Below are positions 17,524-25,770 of a stretch of DNA of 64,000 nt, piece after piece. The position numbers were made by a program, and so were the translations under genes. Position 1 is the first letter of the stretch. Every line of letters starts with the position of its first letter. The DNA lies in NCBI GenBank assembly GCA_964610505.1, contig CAZSXU010000019.1:1-64000 (forward strand). The letters run 5' to 3'. Below the pieces are notes generated by a model, which saw nothing but the letters and a program-made list of their open reading frames with translations, did not search any database and was not told the origin of the DNA. This DNA comes from CAZSXU01 sp964610505 (GTDB taxonomy: Bacteria > Arandabacterota > Arandabacteria > JAGLYR01).

Positions 17524-18525
17524 TCAGTCCTCCGAGTACTTGACGTTGTAGTAGCGATCCTCCGTATGATCCTTGACGCGACCCTCCGCCATCATCCGCT
17601 GGACCTCCCGGATCCCATCCTCAACCCGGAAACGGACCTTGTATCCCAGGACGTGCGCCACTTTGTCAAACGACACATGGTAGGATCGTGGATCAGGCTG
17701 TTCCTTGCGATGCAGGATTCCCGTGCCCGGAACGACCTGTGCCACGATCTCGCCGAGATCCGAGATCCTGTAGTTCTGTTCGTTGCACCCGATGTTGAAG
17801 ATCTCGCGGTTGATCTTCTCCGCAGGCGCCTCCATCAGGCACAGCAAGCCGGCCGCTGCGTCCTGCACGTGAACGTTTGGGCGCCACTGGGATCCCCCGA
17901 AGATTTCAATCCGTTTCTCCGCCACCGCTTTCGCGGTGAGGATGTTCACCACCAGGTCGAATCGCATTCGGGGGGAGCCGCCGTAAACGGTCGCGAAGCG
18001 CACAATCCCCGACGTCACATCCGTTCCCTCGAAACCTCTGAGAATCACCTGTTCCGACTTCAGGTTGGTTTCCGCATACAGAGAAACCGGACTCACCACC
18101 GATCCCTCGTTCAACACGTAGTTCTCCGCCGCCCCATAGACGCTACACGTCGAAGCGAAGATGAATCGCCGCACGGCCTTATACTTGCTGATCTCCACCA
18201 TCACTTTGGTGGCTTCGTAGTTGATCGCAAGCGTCGCATCCCGGTTGTGCGAACAGGCCGGGTCGCCCACAAGGCCGGCAAGATGGATCACGATCTCCGC
18301 CTTGTCCAGCGCCCGGACGACTTCTTCCAGATGGAGAATGTCGCCCCGCTGAATCTCCACGTCCGGCCGGTCCGCAATCTCGTCGAGGCCCGACGTACCG
18401 AACATGAGCTTGTCGAGGACGCGAACGCGGTATCCCTTGGCAAGGAGCATGCGCGTCACATGAGAACCCACGTAGCCGGCGCCTCCGGTCACGAGGACCA
18501 GGGGGCGCGTAGACCGTGCGTACAT
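17524..18525 (-). CDS. NAD-dependent epimerase/dehydratase family protein with altered catalytic triad
   Basis: A 333-residue extended SDR. VLVTGGAGYVGSH is the NAD-binding GxxGxxG. HLAGLVGDPA and FASTCSVYG carry the conserved strands and the catalytic Ser/Thr. The active-site motif reads LYAETNLKSEQ: Tyr150 is present, but the residue four positions later is Asn154 (codon AAC, 18064-18066) where SDRs normally have Lys. ATG at 18525 follows GGAGGG by 7 nt; a GTG at 18540 is also possible. It probably acts on a nucleotide sugar with the flanking aminotransferase, if it is active. Confidence 0.85.
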   Translation of the reverse strand: MYARSTRPLVLVTGGAGYVGSHVTRMLLAKGYRVRVLDKLMFGTSGLDEIADRPDVEIQRGDILHLEEVVRALDKAEIVIHLAGLVGDPACSHNRDATLAINYEATKVMVEISKYKAVRRFIFASTCSVYGAAENYVLNEGSVVSPVSLYAETNLKSEQVILRGFEGTDVTSGIVRFATVYGGSPRMRFDLVVNILTAKAVAEKRIEIFGGSQWRPNVHVQDAAAGLLCLMEAPAEKINREIFNIGCNEQNYRISDLGEIVAQVVPGTGILHRKEQPDPRSYHVSFDKVAHVLGYKVRFRVEDGIREVQRMMAEGRVKDHTEDRYYNVKYSED

Positions 18526-18549
18526 ACAGTTGCCCTCCACTCTCCGCCG

Positions 18550-20073
18550 TTATACAAGCCGCAAGATCACGTGTCTAAACGGGAGATTCGAGTGCTCCAA
18601 GAGGACCCGCTCCTCCTCGCGGAAGACTCGGAATATCCGGAGCCCCGCGTAAAACCCGACCGCCGCCGCGCAGGCCAGGGCCACGAGCCCCCCCGGCGAC
18701 GAGAGCCGGTCCCTCAGCGGGATGCAGAGCGCCATCGGCGCCGAGGCCAGATACATTCTCATAATGAAACCCCATGGAATCTTGATGCCCTTGACGAAGT
18801 GCTGTGCCAGAACATACCGCGCAAACGGAGAGGCCACCGTGATCAGAGCCACCGGAAGCACGGCTCCCCAGAGTCCGTATCTGGGGATCAAGAGAATGTC
18901 CAGACCCACGATCACAACCGTTGACACAAGATAGAAGATCATGTTCACCCAGGTCTTCTCGACGGCGTAGATGGCCATACTCAACGGAGTCCCGAAAAAG
19001 GACGACATGAACACAAGGAAGAAGACCTGGCAGAGAGGGCCCGAAGCCGCCATCTCCGGCCCGTACATCACCTCTATGAATCGGTCCGCGTACAACGCGC
19101 CAAAGAGTGAAATAGGCGCCACGAGGACGAACAACAACTTATAGTACGACACGATGCCGCGCCGCATGCTCGCAAGGTCCTTCGTGATCGCCTCGGAGAA
19201 CCCCGCCATCACGAGCGGATAAATGGCGCCCGGGACGAACTCCAACATCCTCTGGGGCAGTCGGTAGGCCACATCGAAAAGGCCGGCTTCAACGGGCGTC
19301 CAGTAGTAGGACAAAAACACCGTCTCACTCTGTCTCCAGGTAATGAGGACCATCACGTTGACGGCGAGAAAAGGCATTGCGTACTTCAGCAAGCGCCCCC
19401 TTCGAATCGATTCCGAATTCTCGCCGCGGGCGGCCCTCGTATGCTGAAGGACCTTCCGCACCAGGAGACACGCGGCGCAAATGTGGCCCGCCGCCGTCGC
19501 AAGAAGCACGCCCACGATTCCCCAACCCCAGGCAACGAACAGCACGAGCGTACCGAGCGTGACCACGGACGCAAGGGTCGAAGACACGGCGACCGTCCGG
19601 GTCTCATAGAGAGCGATGGCCGATTGATTGATCGTCTCGAAGTACACCTCAAAGACCGCCACACCCAAAACCACGGCCAGTAGGCCGGCCAGCTCGGGCC
19701 GCCGGAACACGCCGGCAAGGTCGTCTCGCAAAATCCAACCGAGCAGAAGAACCACGACCGCCAGGACGCTTTGAAAACGTATGACCGTCCACAGAAGACT
19801 TCGCATCCCCGCCCCGTGGCCCTTGACCCGAAGCTCGGGCAGGTAGCGGAGCATGGCTTCCGTCAGACCCCCTCGCCCAATCGCAGCCGCAAAGGTAAGA
19901 ATGGAGACCAGAAGAGCGTAGACGCCGTAGTCGAATTGGCCGAGGGCGCGAACAATGATGATCGAGGACGCAATGCCGAAGAGCTGCCGCACGGCGCGGG
20001 CGAGGAGGCTCCAGGACATCGCGCCGCCCACGTTGCCCAGCGTACCCCGGTCTGCGTATTGCACGGCCGTCAT
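18550..20073 (-). CDS. Wzx-like polysaccharide flippase
   Basis: A 507-residue membrane protein with about 12-14 hydrophobic segments of the MOP/oligosaccharide flippase superfamily. The N-terminus SWSLLARAVRQLFGIASSII...RALGQFDYG is the typical first-helix block. It would flip the undecaprenyl-linked repeat unit to the periplasm. The start ATG overlaps the stop of the upstream phosphodiesterase-like gene as ATGA. One flippase and one Wzy-like gene in the operon support a Wzx/Wzy-dependent pathway. Confidence 0.88.
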   Translation of the reverse strand: MTAVQYADRGTLGNVGGAMSWSLLARAVRQLFGIASSIIIVRALGQFDYGVYALLVSILTFAAAIGRGGLTEAMLRYLPELRVKGHGAGMRSLLWTVIRFQSVLAVVVLLLGWILRDDLAGVFRRPELAGLLAVVLGVAVFEVYFETINQSAIALYETRTVAVSSTLASVVTLGTLVLFVAWGWGIVGVLLATAAGHICAACLLVRKVLQHTRAARGENSESIRRGRLLKYAMPFLAVNVMVLITWRQSETVFLSYYWTPVEAGLFDVAYRLPQRMLEFVPGAIYPLVMAGFSEAITKDLASMRRGIVSYYKLLFVLVAPISLFGALYADRFIEVMYGPEMAASGPLCQVFFLVFMSSFFGTPLSMAIYAVEKTWVNMIFYLVSTVVIVGLDILLIPRYGLWGAVLPVALITVASPFARYVLAQHFVKGIKIPWGFIMRMYLASAPMALCIPLRDRLSSPGGLVALACAAAVGFYAGLRIFRVFREEERVLLEHSNLPFRHVILRLV

Positions 20074-21197
20074 CCGCTCATCTCCCCCCGCATGGCGGAG
20101 TAGACGTCCATCACCGACTCCATGCGTTGCCCCGTCTCCACATTGCTGATGAAATGGGCGTCGGAACCGGCAGCGTCGGGGTGGAAACCGTGCATTGCCC
20201 TCGGGGCGCGCGTCCCCATGTAGCTGGGTTCGATGATCACCCCGGGCTGTGTCAGGAATACCAGATCCCCGTACCGCCCCTCCGGATCGTACACGCCGAG
20301 CGCCTTCATCGCTTCGGGGCTGAGGATCTCGCCCCCCGGCTGCTCCGAGAGAAGCGTTTCCACCGATCGGCGGGCGCGGTCGGAGAAGAATGAAAAGCGC
20401 GCCAGCGTCGAGTCGAAAAACGCCACGTAGTCCTTCCCATACCGCAGCCCGAGCGCCGCTACGGGCCCCATGAGATCAGTCGTCCCCGTCGTGTCGATCA
20501 TTCCGTGGTCCGAGAACACGAAGATCCGCGTTTCTCCGCCCCGTTGCGACCCAACCTCGGCCACCCTCCGGATGGCGCTTTCGTACCAACGCACATGACG
20601 CTCCACTTCGGGTGCCCCGGTGCCGTACTCGTGCATGAGAGCATCCAGCTTCGTCCAGTACACGAGGTAGAAGCGTTTCTCGTCCCTCTGCAGCTGGGCA
20701 ATCAAATCCTCGAGGCTCTCTTCCTCTCCCACCCGCCAGCTCCAGACCGAGAAGGGCGTCCGTCGGTCCGCCAGGTCATCCAGAATCCCGCGCGCCGGGG
20801 CCAGCCCACCGGGCGAATAGAGGTCTTCCTTCGCGGGCACGTCGAGATACGGAAGCGCTTCAACGGGAACGCTGTAAAGGCTGAAATAGCCCCGGATGTT
20901 CCGATCCGCTCGGCGACGCAGCCAGCGCCGGCATCGACCGCGGTTCTTCACCCACTTGGGCAGGGGCCGCAACCAGCGAGCGGCTCCAAAGGTCGTCGTC
21001 CTTCGAGCGAAGGAGTACATCAGCCAGTGGCCGGTCTCGGAGGGCGGCTTGCCCGTGAAGATCGCGGCCTGGCAGGCTCCACTGTAGCCGAGAATCGTCT
21101 TCAGAGCGAATCGATTCCCCGAGAACTCCGGCAGGAATTCCATTTCCCGGACTTTCTGCCATCCCAGGGCGTCGATCAGAATGAAAACGCTTCGCAT
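20070..21197 (-). CDS. alkaline phosphatase-superfamily phosphodiesterase
   Basis: A 375-residue metal-dependent hydrolase or transferase of the type I phosphodiesterase/nucleotide pyrophosphatase group. MRSVFILIDALGW gives the first metal Asp (Asp9). GYSGACQAAIFTGKPPSETG aligns with the nucleophile region, with Ser39 where the family has Thr/Ser. KLDALMHEYG (about 186) and FSDHGM (about 230) supply further Asp/His ligands, and HGFHPD near the end a final His. It may act on a phosphodiester, sulfate or nucleotide sugar. No signal peptide is evident, so a cytoplasmic role is likely. ATG 21197 or GTG 21203 can start it; it overlaps the flippase gene by 4 nt. Confidence 0.8.
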   Translation of the reverse strand: MRSVFILIDALGWQKVREMEFLPEFSGNRFALKTILGYSGACQAAIFTGKPPSETGHWLMYSFARRTTTFGAARWLRPLPKWVKNRGRCRRWLRRRADRNIRGYFSLYSVPVEALPYLDVPAKEDLYSPGGLAPARGILDDLADRRTPFSVWSWRVGEEESLEDLIAQLQRDEKRFYLVYWTKLDALMHEYGTGAPEVERHVRWYESAIRRVAEVGSQRGGETRIFVFSDHGMIDTTGTTDLMGPVAALGLRYGKDYVAFFDSTLARFSFFSDRARRSVETLLSEQPGGEILSPEAMKALGVYDPEGRYGDLVFLTQPGVIIEPSYMGTRAPRAMHGFHPDAAGSDAHFISNVETGQRMESVMDVYSAMRGEMSG

Positions 21198-21289
21198 GTT
21201 CACGCTGCCTTCCCCTTTGGAGGCGCCTACGTCCGCCCTGCAGGCGGCCGAACGAGCATGCTCATCCGTGTCCGCCTCGGCGTTTGACG

Positions 21290-22549
21290 CTACCGCGTCC
21301 CGTGCATCACGTCTTTCTTCCAGTACTCGAGCAGCGCCGCACGCAACGAGGCCCAGTCTGAGGCCTGTGAGCGTGGAGCGGCCGGCATGAGCCGCCGCGC
21401 GCCATCCAGGTATGCGCGCGCCCGCTCCGGGCTGTGCCCCGATCCATTGCGCGCGGGTGCCGCGAAATACACGAGCGACGTTGCCGAATGCAGCAGCGAC
21501 CGTGGCGACCCACGCGTCAGACCCAATACCATTCTCCAGAGAGCAGCGGGACCCCGCCCTATATGGTGGTGCCGCCAGGCGGCTCTCCATCCGCGCACTC
21601 TCTCGCGCGGGCTGTCCATCCGTCCAATCTCTCCAACCAGAGCCAGGGGTTCTTCCTGGGTGGCGCCCGTCCAGCGCCGGATGCCCCACGTCCATACGGC
21701 TTCCACGACCGGGACGAGGGACCGCCAGACGGTCTCGGATATTGCCCCCCGCGGCCCCGACTCCATCCGCTCTTCCAGAACACCGTGGTCGGGTATCAAC
21801 TTGTAAGCGGTCCACGACGCAATCCGTTCCGGAAGGTTCGGGACGCGGTGGCGGAGCCATTCCATCTCCGGCCGCGGCCAGATCTCCTGCAGTGTTTCTG
21901 CTCGCTCCCGGTATGTCGGCCGGTATTCTCCCAGAAGAGCGAGGATCGCAAGGGCCAAATCCGCGCCGGTCTTGGCCGAGTGGTAGAGACGCATTTCCTC
22001 GTCGGATTCACCCATCCCGGGATAGTACAGGAGTTCTTCCGCAATGCGGTTGAACACGAGCGTGACAGCGTCTTGGGCATGAATCGATGCAGCGTCCAGG
22101 GGCGGTAGGTTCGACAACACGTTCCGGCCCCACACCACGCGCCCGCGATTCCTCAAATCCACGGTGCCGATCTCCGGACGCACGGAGGCGATATCCTCCA
22201 CCCGTACGGGCGCCAGATCAAACGACGAAGCCATCTCATCCCGGGGCACGTCCTCTCGAAACGTTCGAGCCAGGCTCCACACGCGCTCCCGGAGGGGCTC
22301 CAGGTCGGTCTCTGAATTGACCACCAGGTACAGATCCAGATCACTCAGTACGGTGATCCGGCCGTCTTCCCGCTCCAGGGCGCTTCCCTCTCCCCGGCTC
22401 ATCGCCCCCGTGAGAATCACGGATGTCAGCAGATCGGCTCCCAAACTCGATACGATCCGCTCTACGGATTGTTCGATCAAGGACTTGATCGCCCGATCCC
22501 CCCGAGGGCTGGCGCTGGTGGTGAACTCGACCACAGGTCCCCGGCTCAC
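21290..22549 (-). CDS. nucleotidyltransferase-domain protein of unknown function
   Basis: A 419-residue protein. The N-terminal 120 residues carry a pol-beta-type nucleotidyltransferase signature: a glycine/serine motif TGAMSRGEGS (48-57) and Asp70-Leu-Asp72 in SDLDLYLVV. The rest is helical and Trp/Arg-rich, with no motif I recognise; AKTGADLALAILALLGEYRP resembles the helical partner region of HEPN/MNT-like or KNTase-type proteins. The GTG start overlaps the stop of the upstream GT-C gene (GTGA). With the phosphodiesterase-like gene downstream it forms an unusual pair within a polysaccharide operon. It may transfer a nucleotide to a sugar, lipid or protein; this is inference. Confidence 0.7.
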   Translation of the reverse strand: MSRGPVVEFTTSASPRGDRAIKSLIEQSVERIVSSLGADLLTSVILTGAMSRGEGSALEREDGRITVLSDLDLYLVVNSETDLEPLRERVWSLARTFREDVPRDEMASSFDLAPVRVEDIASVRPEIGTVDLRNRGRVVWGRNVLSNLPPLDAASIHAQDAVTLVFNRIAEELLYYPGMGESDEEMRLYHSAKTGADLALAILALLGEYRPTYRERAETLQEIWPRPEMEWLRHRVPNLPERIASWTAYKLIPDHGVLEERMESGPRGAISETVWRSLVPVVEAVWTWGIRRWTGATQEEPLALVGEIGRMDSPRERVRGWRAAWRHHHIGRGPAALWRMVLGLTRGSPRSLLHSATSLVYFAAPARNGSGHSPERARAYLDGARRLMPAAPRSQASDWASLRAALLEYWKKDVMHGTR

Positions 22550-24108
22550 AATTTCCTTCCTTCCCGGTCCCCCAACGCGAACAGGCTGACGCAGATTCCG
22601 GCGAAACTTCGCTCCTCGAGAAGGCCGAAGCGCGACTGCAAGACTTTCTTCGTCAACCCGTGTGGGTCATGCTCCCATTCCCGGACCTGGACCAGCCACA
22701 GGCGGTCATGGCCATCCGTCAACCGAGCCAGCCGCTCGGCGACGACCTCGGGCTCTTCGCCGAACAACTTGCACCAATCGAACACAATCGGGCGCCCCGC
22801 GTAGTAGAGATCGAAGGCCGAGCGACAGTTCGTGGTCAGAATCGTATCCGACGGCTCCGCACGACTCATCACATAGCGGGCGGCCCCCCGGAAGTCTTCC
22901 TTCATGTAACGGGGGTCAAAGTAGTAGTTGCTCAGAGAGTACATGAACAGCAGCAGGACGAATCCGAGATTCGCCCAGCGGAGCCACGACCGTCCCACCT
23001 GGGAGAGCCCCCTTGCGAGAAGAAGCACGAATGCCGGCAGTGCCACCATGAGGTAGCGCGGGTTGAACACCTTGATATTTCGAGAAGCCAGGAGCGACAG
23101 CACCAGAACGGGAACGCCCAGATAGAGAAGCAACATGACGAGCGTGGGTTTGTCGTCACGACTTTTCCAGATGCCGAGCGCTCCCACGAACCCGAACACA
23201 AGGGCCGTTAGAATCACGACCAGCAGTTCAGCGCCCACGGCACGCAGCGGAGAGTGTGCGTGGAGCTCCCGCAGGGAGGGACCGGCAGAATACCCGAGAC
23301 TGAACGCGAAGAACGTGAAGGGAATGTCCCAACCCGTAAACGGCCTCTCGACACGCAGCAGTTCTTCTACCGGGTCCGAAGACCCCGAGAATGCGCGGGC
23401 CGGTTGCAGGCGGTCGTTGAATTCCACCAGCCAGGGGGAGAGCACCAGAACGACCGCCAGCCCGGCGAGAACCAACTTGGGCAGGCGTCGCCGGGACGGC
23501 GCGCCCCCCAGGAGAGCAATGGAGCCTTGCGCAGCCAGGAGAAACAGGGCGCTCAGGTTCGTGAGAAGAGCGGCCGCCGACGTCCAGACGAGATGCATCC
23601 AGGAACGCCAGCCTCCCCCGACGAGGAACCGGTGAAAGAAATACATGGAGAGCGTCGTGAAGAGAAGGAGCAGGCTATAGTTCCTCGCTTCCTGAGAATA
23701 CCAGATATGAAACGGCGAAAGAGCCAGGATCAACACCGCCCACCAGGCCGTATGGCGATCGTACACGGCTCCGGCCAGCGCATAGATCGCCACGAGCGTT
23801 CCCGTGCCGGCCAACGCGGACGGCATCCGCAGCCAGAACTCGTTCAGCCCCGCCAGCTGCCAGCTCACGAACAGCACGAGGGAGTAAAGCGGGCCATGGA
23901 GATTGTGCAGCAGACTTCCGAGGAATGTGTCGTGGTGGTGGATCAGCGTCGCGTCGCTCAGACTCAGGAATTCGTCAATCCAGAGCGACTGGGACCCGAG
24001 GCGATACATGCGCAGTGCAAATCCAACCGCGACGAGCGCGACCAGGGTCCAGGACAGCGTCTCGCGACGCGGCCGCCTGAGAGAGCATGCCTGATCCGAA
24101 AACGACAT
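22546..24108 (-). CDS. GT-C membrane glycosyltransferase (GT39/ArnT-like)
   Basis: A 520-residue integral membrane protein with about 11-12 hydrophobic segments. The first periplasmic loop carries SLWIDEFLSL, with Asp45-Glu46, the acidic motif of GT39/ArnT-like polyprenyl-phosphate-sugar transferases. PFHIWYSQEARNYSLLLLF is a second recognisable block. A soluble C-terminal domain follows the last helix. It would transfer a sugar from a polyprenyl phosphate donor to the glycan or lipid A in the periplasm. GGGGGAG precedes the ATG by 6 nt. The acceptor is unknown. Confidence 0.85.
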   Translation of the reverse strand: MSFSDQACSLRRPRRETLSWTLVALVAVGFALRMYRLGSQSLWIDEFLSLSDATLIHHHDTFLGSLLHNLHGPLYSLVLFVSWQLAGLNEFWLRMPSALAGTGTLVAIYALAGAVYDRHTAWWAVLILALSPFHIWYSQEARNYSLLLLFTTLSMYFFHRFLVGGGWRSWMHLVWTSAAALLTNLSALFLLAAQGSIALLGGAPSRRRLPKLVLAGLAVVLVLSPWLVEFNDRLQPARAFSGSSDPVEELLRVERPFTGWDIPFTFFAFSLGYSAGPSLRELHAHSPLRAVGAELLVVILTALVFGFVGALGIWKSRDDKPTLVMLLLYLGVPVLVLSLLASRNIKVFNPRYLMVALPAFVLLLARGLSQVGRSWLRWANLGFVLLLFMYSLSNYYFDPRYMKEDFRGAARYVMSRAEPSDTILTTNCRSAFDLYYAGRPIVFDWCKLFGEEPEVVAERLARLTDGHDRLWLVQVREWEHDPHGLTKKVLQSRFGLLEERSFAGICVSLFALGDREGRKL

Positions 24109-24121
24109 TCATACTCCCCCA

Positions 24122-24877
24122 TCACAGCCGTTGGTAGAGGAACTCAGGGATCACATAACGGCGGCGATTCAACACGACCCCGAGAAGATTGGCATCCCCG
24201 GTCGCCAAGAGATCTCGGGCTTTCTGGACCACCGTGCGATCCGTCTTGTTCGCTCTGGCAACCAGTACGACGCCGTCTGTATCCTTGCACAGCATGGAAA
24301 CTTCCGGCATCGGCATGACGGCAGGAGCATCCACCAGAACATACTGGTGATGGGATTTCAGCTTTTGCATGAGAGAACGGGTCTGGCTGGACCCGAACAC
24401 CTCCGATGAGATCAACGGAGTGTTTCCCGCGAGCAACACGTGGAGGTTCGGTGTCGCCGTGGATCGCAACGCCATCTGCAGGTCCAGATCACGTCCCACC
24501 ACGTCCGTCAATCCGGCGTGCGGCTTCAGTCCCATCAGATCACCCAACCCCGGCCACTTGATATTCATGTCGATCAGGCACACCTTCATACCCGCACGAG
24601 CCGCCAGGGAATACCCCAGGCTCGCAACCAACGTCGTGCAACCCTCCTGCCGAACCGAGGATGTGAACATGATCACGCGCTGTGTCCGGTCCGGCAGGGC
24701 CGCTTCGATCGCCGATCTCAGGCTGTCGCACTCCTGGCGAAAGTGGTCCGCAAGGCCCGCCAAGGAATGTCCTTCCGAGACCGTCTGCGGTCTGTCCCCT
24801 TCGGGCTCGTCGCTTGGAACGACCGTCTTTCCTCGCTCGCGGCGCGCCTTCTCGAGAGCATCGTGAATCCGGCTCAT
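24122..24877 (-). CDS. CpsD/CapB-like P-loop protein with degenerate Walker A
   Basis: A 251-residue protein of the bacterial tyrosine kinase/MinD-like group that partners Wzz/GumC-type proteins. MSRIHDALEKARRERG is the usual N-terminus of exopolysaccharide CpsD-like proteins. The P loop reads SVRQEGCTTLVAS: Cys80 occupies the place of the essential lysine. Walker A' reads LIDMNIKW, with Asn105 instead of the second Asp. A Walker B-like YVLVDAPAVM remains. The C-terminus has only two tyrosines instead of a Tyr cluster. It may be a catalytically dead regulator of export or chain length. ATG 24877 has GGGGAG before it. Confidence 0.85.
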   Translation of the reverse strand: MSRIHDALEKARRERGKTVVPSDEPEGDRPQTVSEGHSLAGLADHFRQECDSLRSAIEAALPDRTQRVIMFTSSVRQEGCTTLVASLGYSLAARAGMKVCLIDMNIKWPGLGDLMGLKPHAGLTDVVGRDLDLQMALRSTATPNLHVLLAGNTPLISSEVFGSSQTRSLMQKLKSHHQYVLVDAPAVMPMPEVSMLCKDTDGVVLVARANKTDRTVVQKARDLLATGDANLLGVVLNRRRYVIPEFLYQRL

Positions 24878-24891
24878 TCTACTCCCCAACC

Positions 24892-25746
24892 CTATGCTGA
24901 TGTCACGGCGCGTACGGCCCGGCCCGACACATTCGTCGGGATCGTCTCTTCCCACTCCCGAATGCAGTTGCGGACGACCTCGGCGTCGACAACCTGCACA
25001 TCGCGGGCGTAGCTTTCTACCAGGGCGCTGTCGCAGAGAATGTTGGCGATCCGGGGTATTCCACCCGAATGTTGCGCGACCAACTCAATGGCGTCATCCG
25101 TGAACACCGTCCGGTCCTGTGCTCCGGCAACGGCCAGTCGGTGCCTTACATACCGGTCGATTTCATCCGGCGACAGAGCATCGATCCGGCAGCGGAGCCC
25201 GATCCGCTGGGATAGTTGCTTCAACTCCGGCCGGTTCAGCAGCCGGCCGAGCTCCATCTGTCCCACAAGAACAATCTGGAGCAGCTTCTTCCGCGAAGTC
25301 TCCATATTGGAGAGCATCCGGACGTGCTCCAGAAGCCCGGGCGTCATGGCCTGTGCTTCATCGATGATGAGGGCCACGTTGTGCCCCTGCTGGGCCTGCT
25401 CAATCAAGTATGTCTTCAGCTGGATCATTAGATCTGCCGCCGAGCGACCCGAATAGGAGATCCCCAGGTCGTCGAGGACCATTCTCAGGAAGGGCCCCAG
25501 TGAGAAGCTCCCACCGGAGACAATGGCAATCTTGGTATCCTCCGCGATTTCCTCGAGCAGGGTGTGAATGAGGGTCGTCTTTCCCGTTCCGACCTCACCC
25601 ACAAGAGCCACGAACCCCTTTCTGTGCCGAATGCCGTAGAGAAGATGAGCCAGCGCCTCGGTGTGGGTCCGGCTCATGAAAAGAAACCTCGGGTCCGGCG
25701 TCATATTGAACGGGCGTTCCGTGAACTGGAAGAAGGAACAGTACAT
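24892..25746 (-). CDS. ExeA/GspA-like AAA ATPase
   Basis: A 284-residue ATPase. MYCSFFQFTERPFNMTPDP is the characteristic N-terminus of the ExeA-like/XrtA-associated ATPases. Walker A is GEVGTGKTT (50-58) and Walker B is VALIIDEAQAM (near 129), followed by a sensor-type GQMEL and an arginine-rich RIGLRCRIDALSPDE. Such ATPases commonly sit beside GumC- and CpsD-like genes in exopolysaccharide loci, often those with an exosortase; no exosortase is seen here. It probably energises or organises export assembly. GGGAG precedes the ATG by 7 nt. Confidence 0.9.
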   Translation of the reverse strand: MYCSFFQFTERPFNMTPDPRFLFMSRTHTEALAHLLYGIRHRKGFVALVGEVGTGKTTLIHTLLEEIAEDTKIAIVSGGSFSLGPFLRMVLDDLGISYSGRSAADLMIQLKTYLIEQAQQGHNVALIIDEAQAMTPGLLEHVRMLSNMETSRKKLLQIVLVGQMELGRLLNRPELKQLSQRIGLRCRIDALSPDEIDRYVRHRLAVAGAQDRTVFTDDAIELVAQHSGGIPRIANILCDSALVESYARDVQVVDAEVVRNCIREWEETIPTNVSGRAVRAVTSA

Positions 25747-25770
25747 CGTGTCACTCCCGATTGAAACCCC

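Noticed and set aside
21280..21305. ops-like GCGGTAGCGT at the stop of the nucleotidyltransferase gene
   Set aside because: It matches most of the RfaH ops element, but it lies mid-operon across a stop codon rather than in a leader, and a 10-base match can occur by chance. No rfaH-like gene is in the window.
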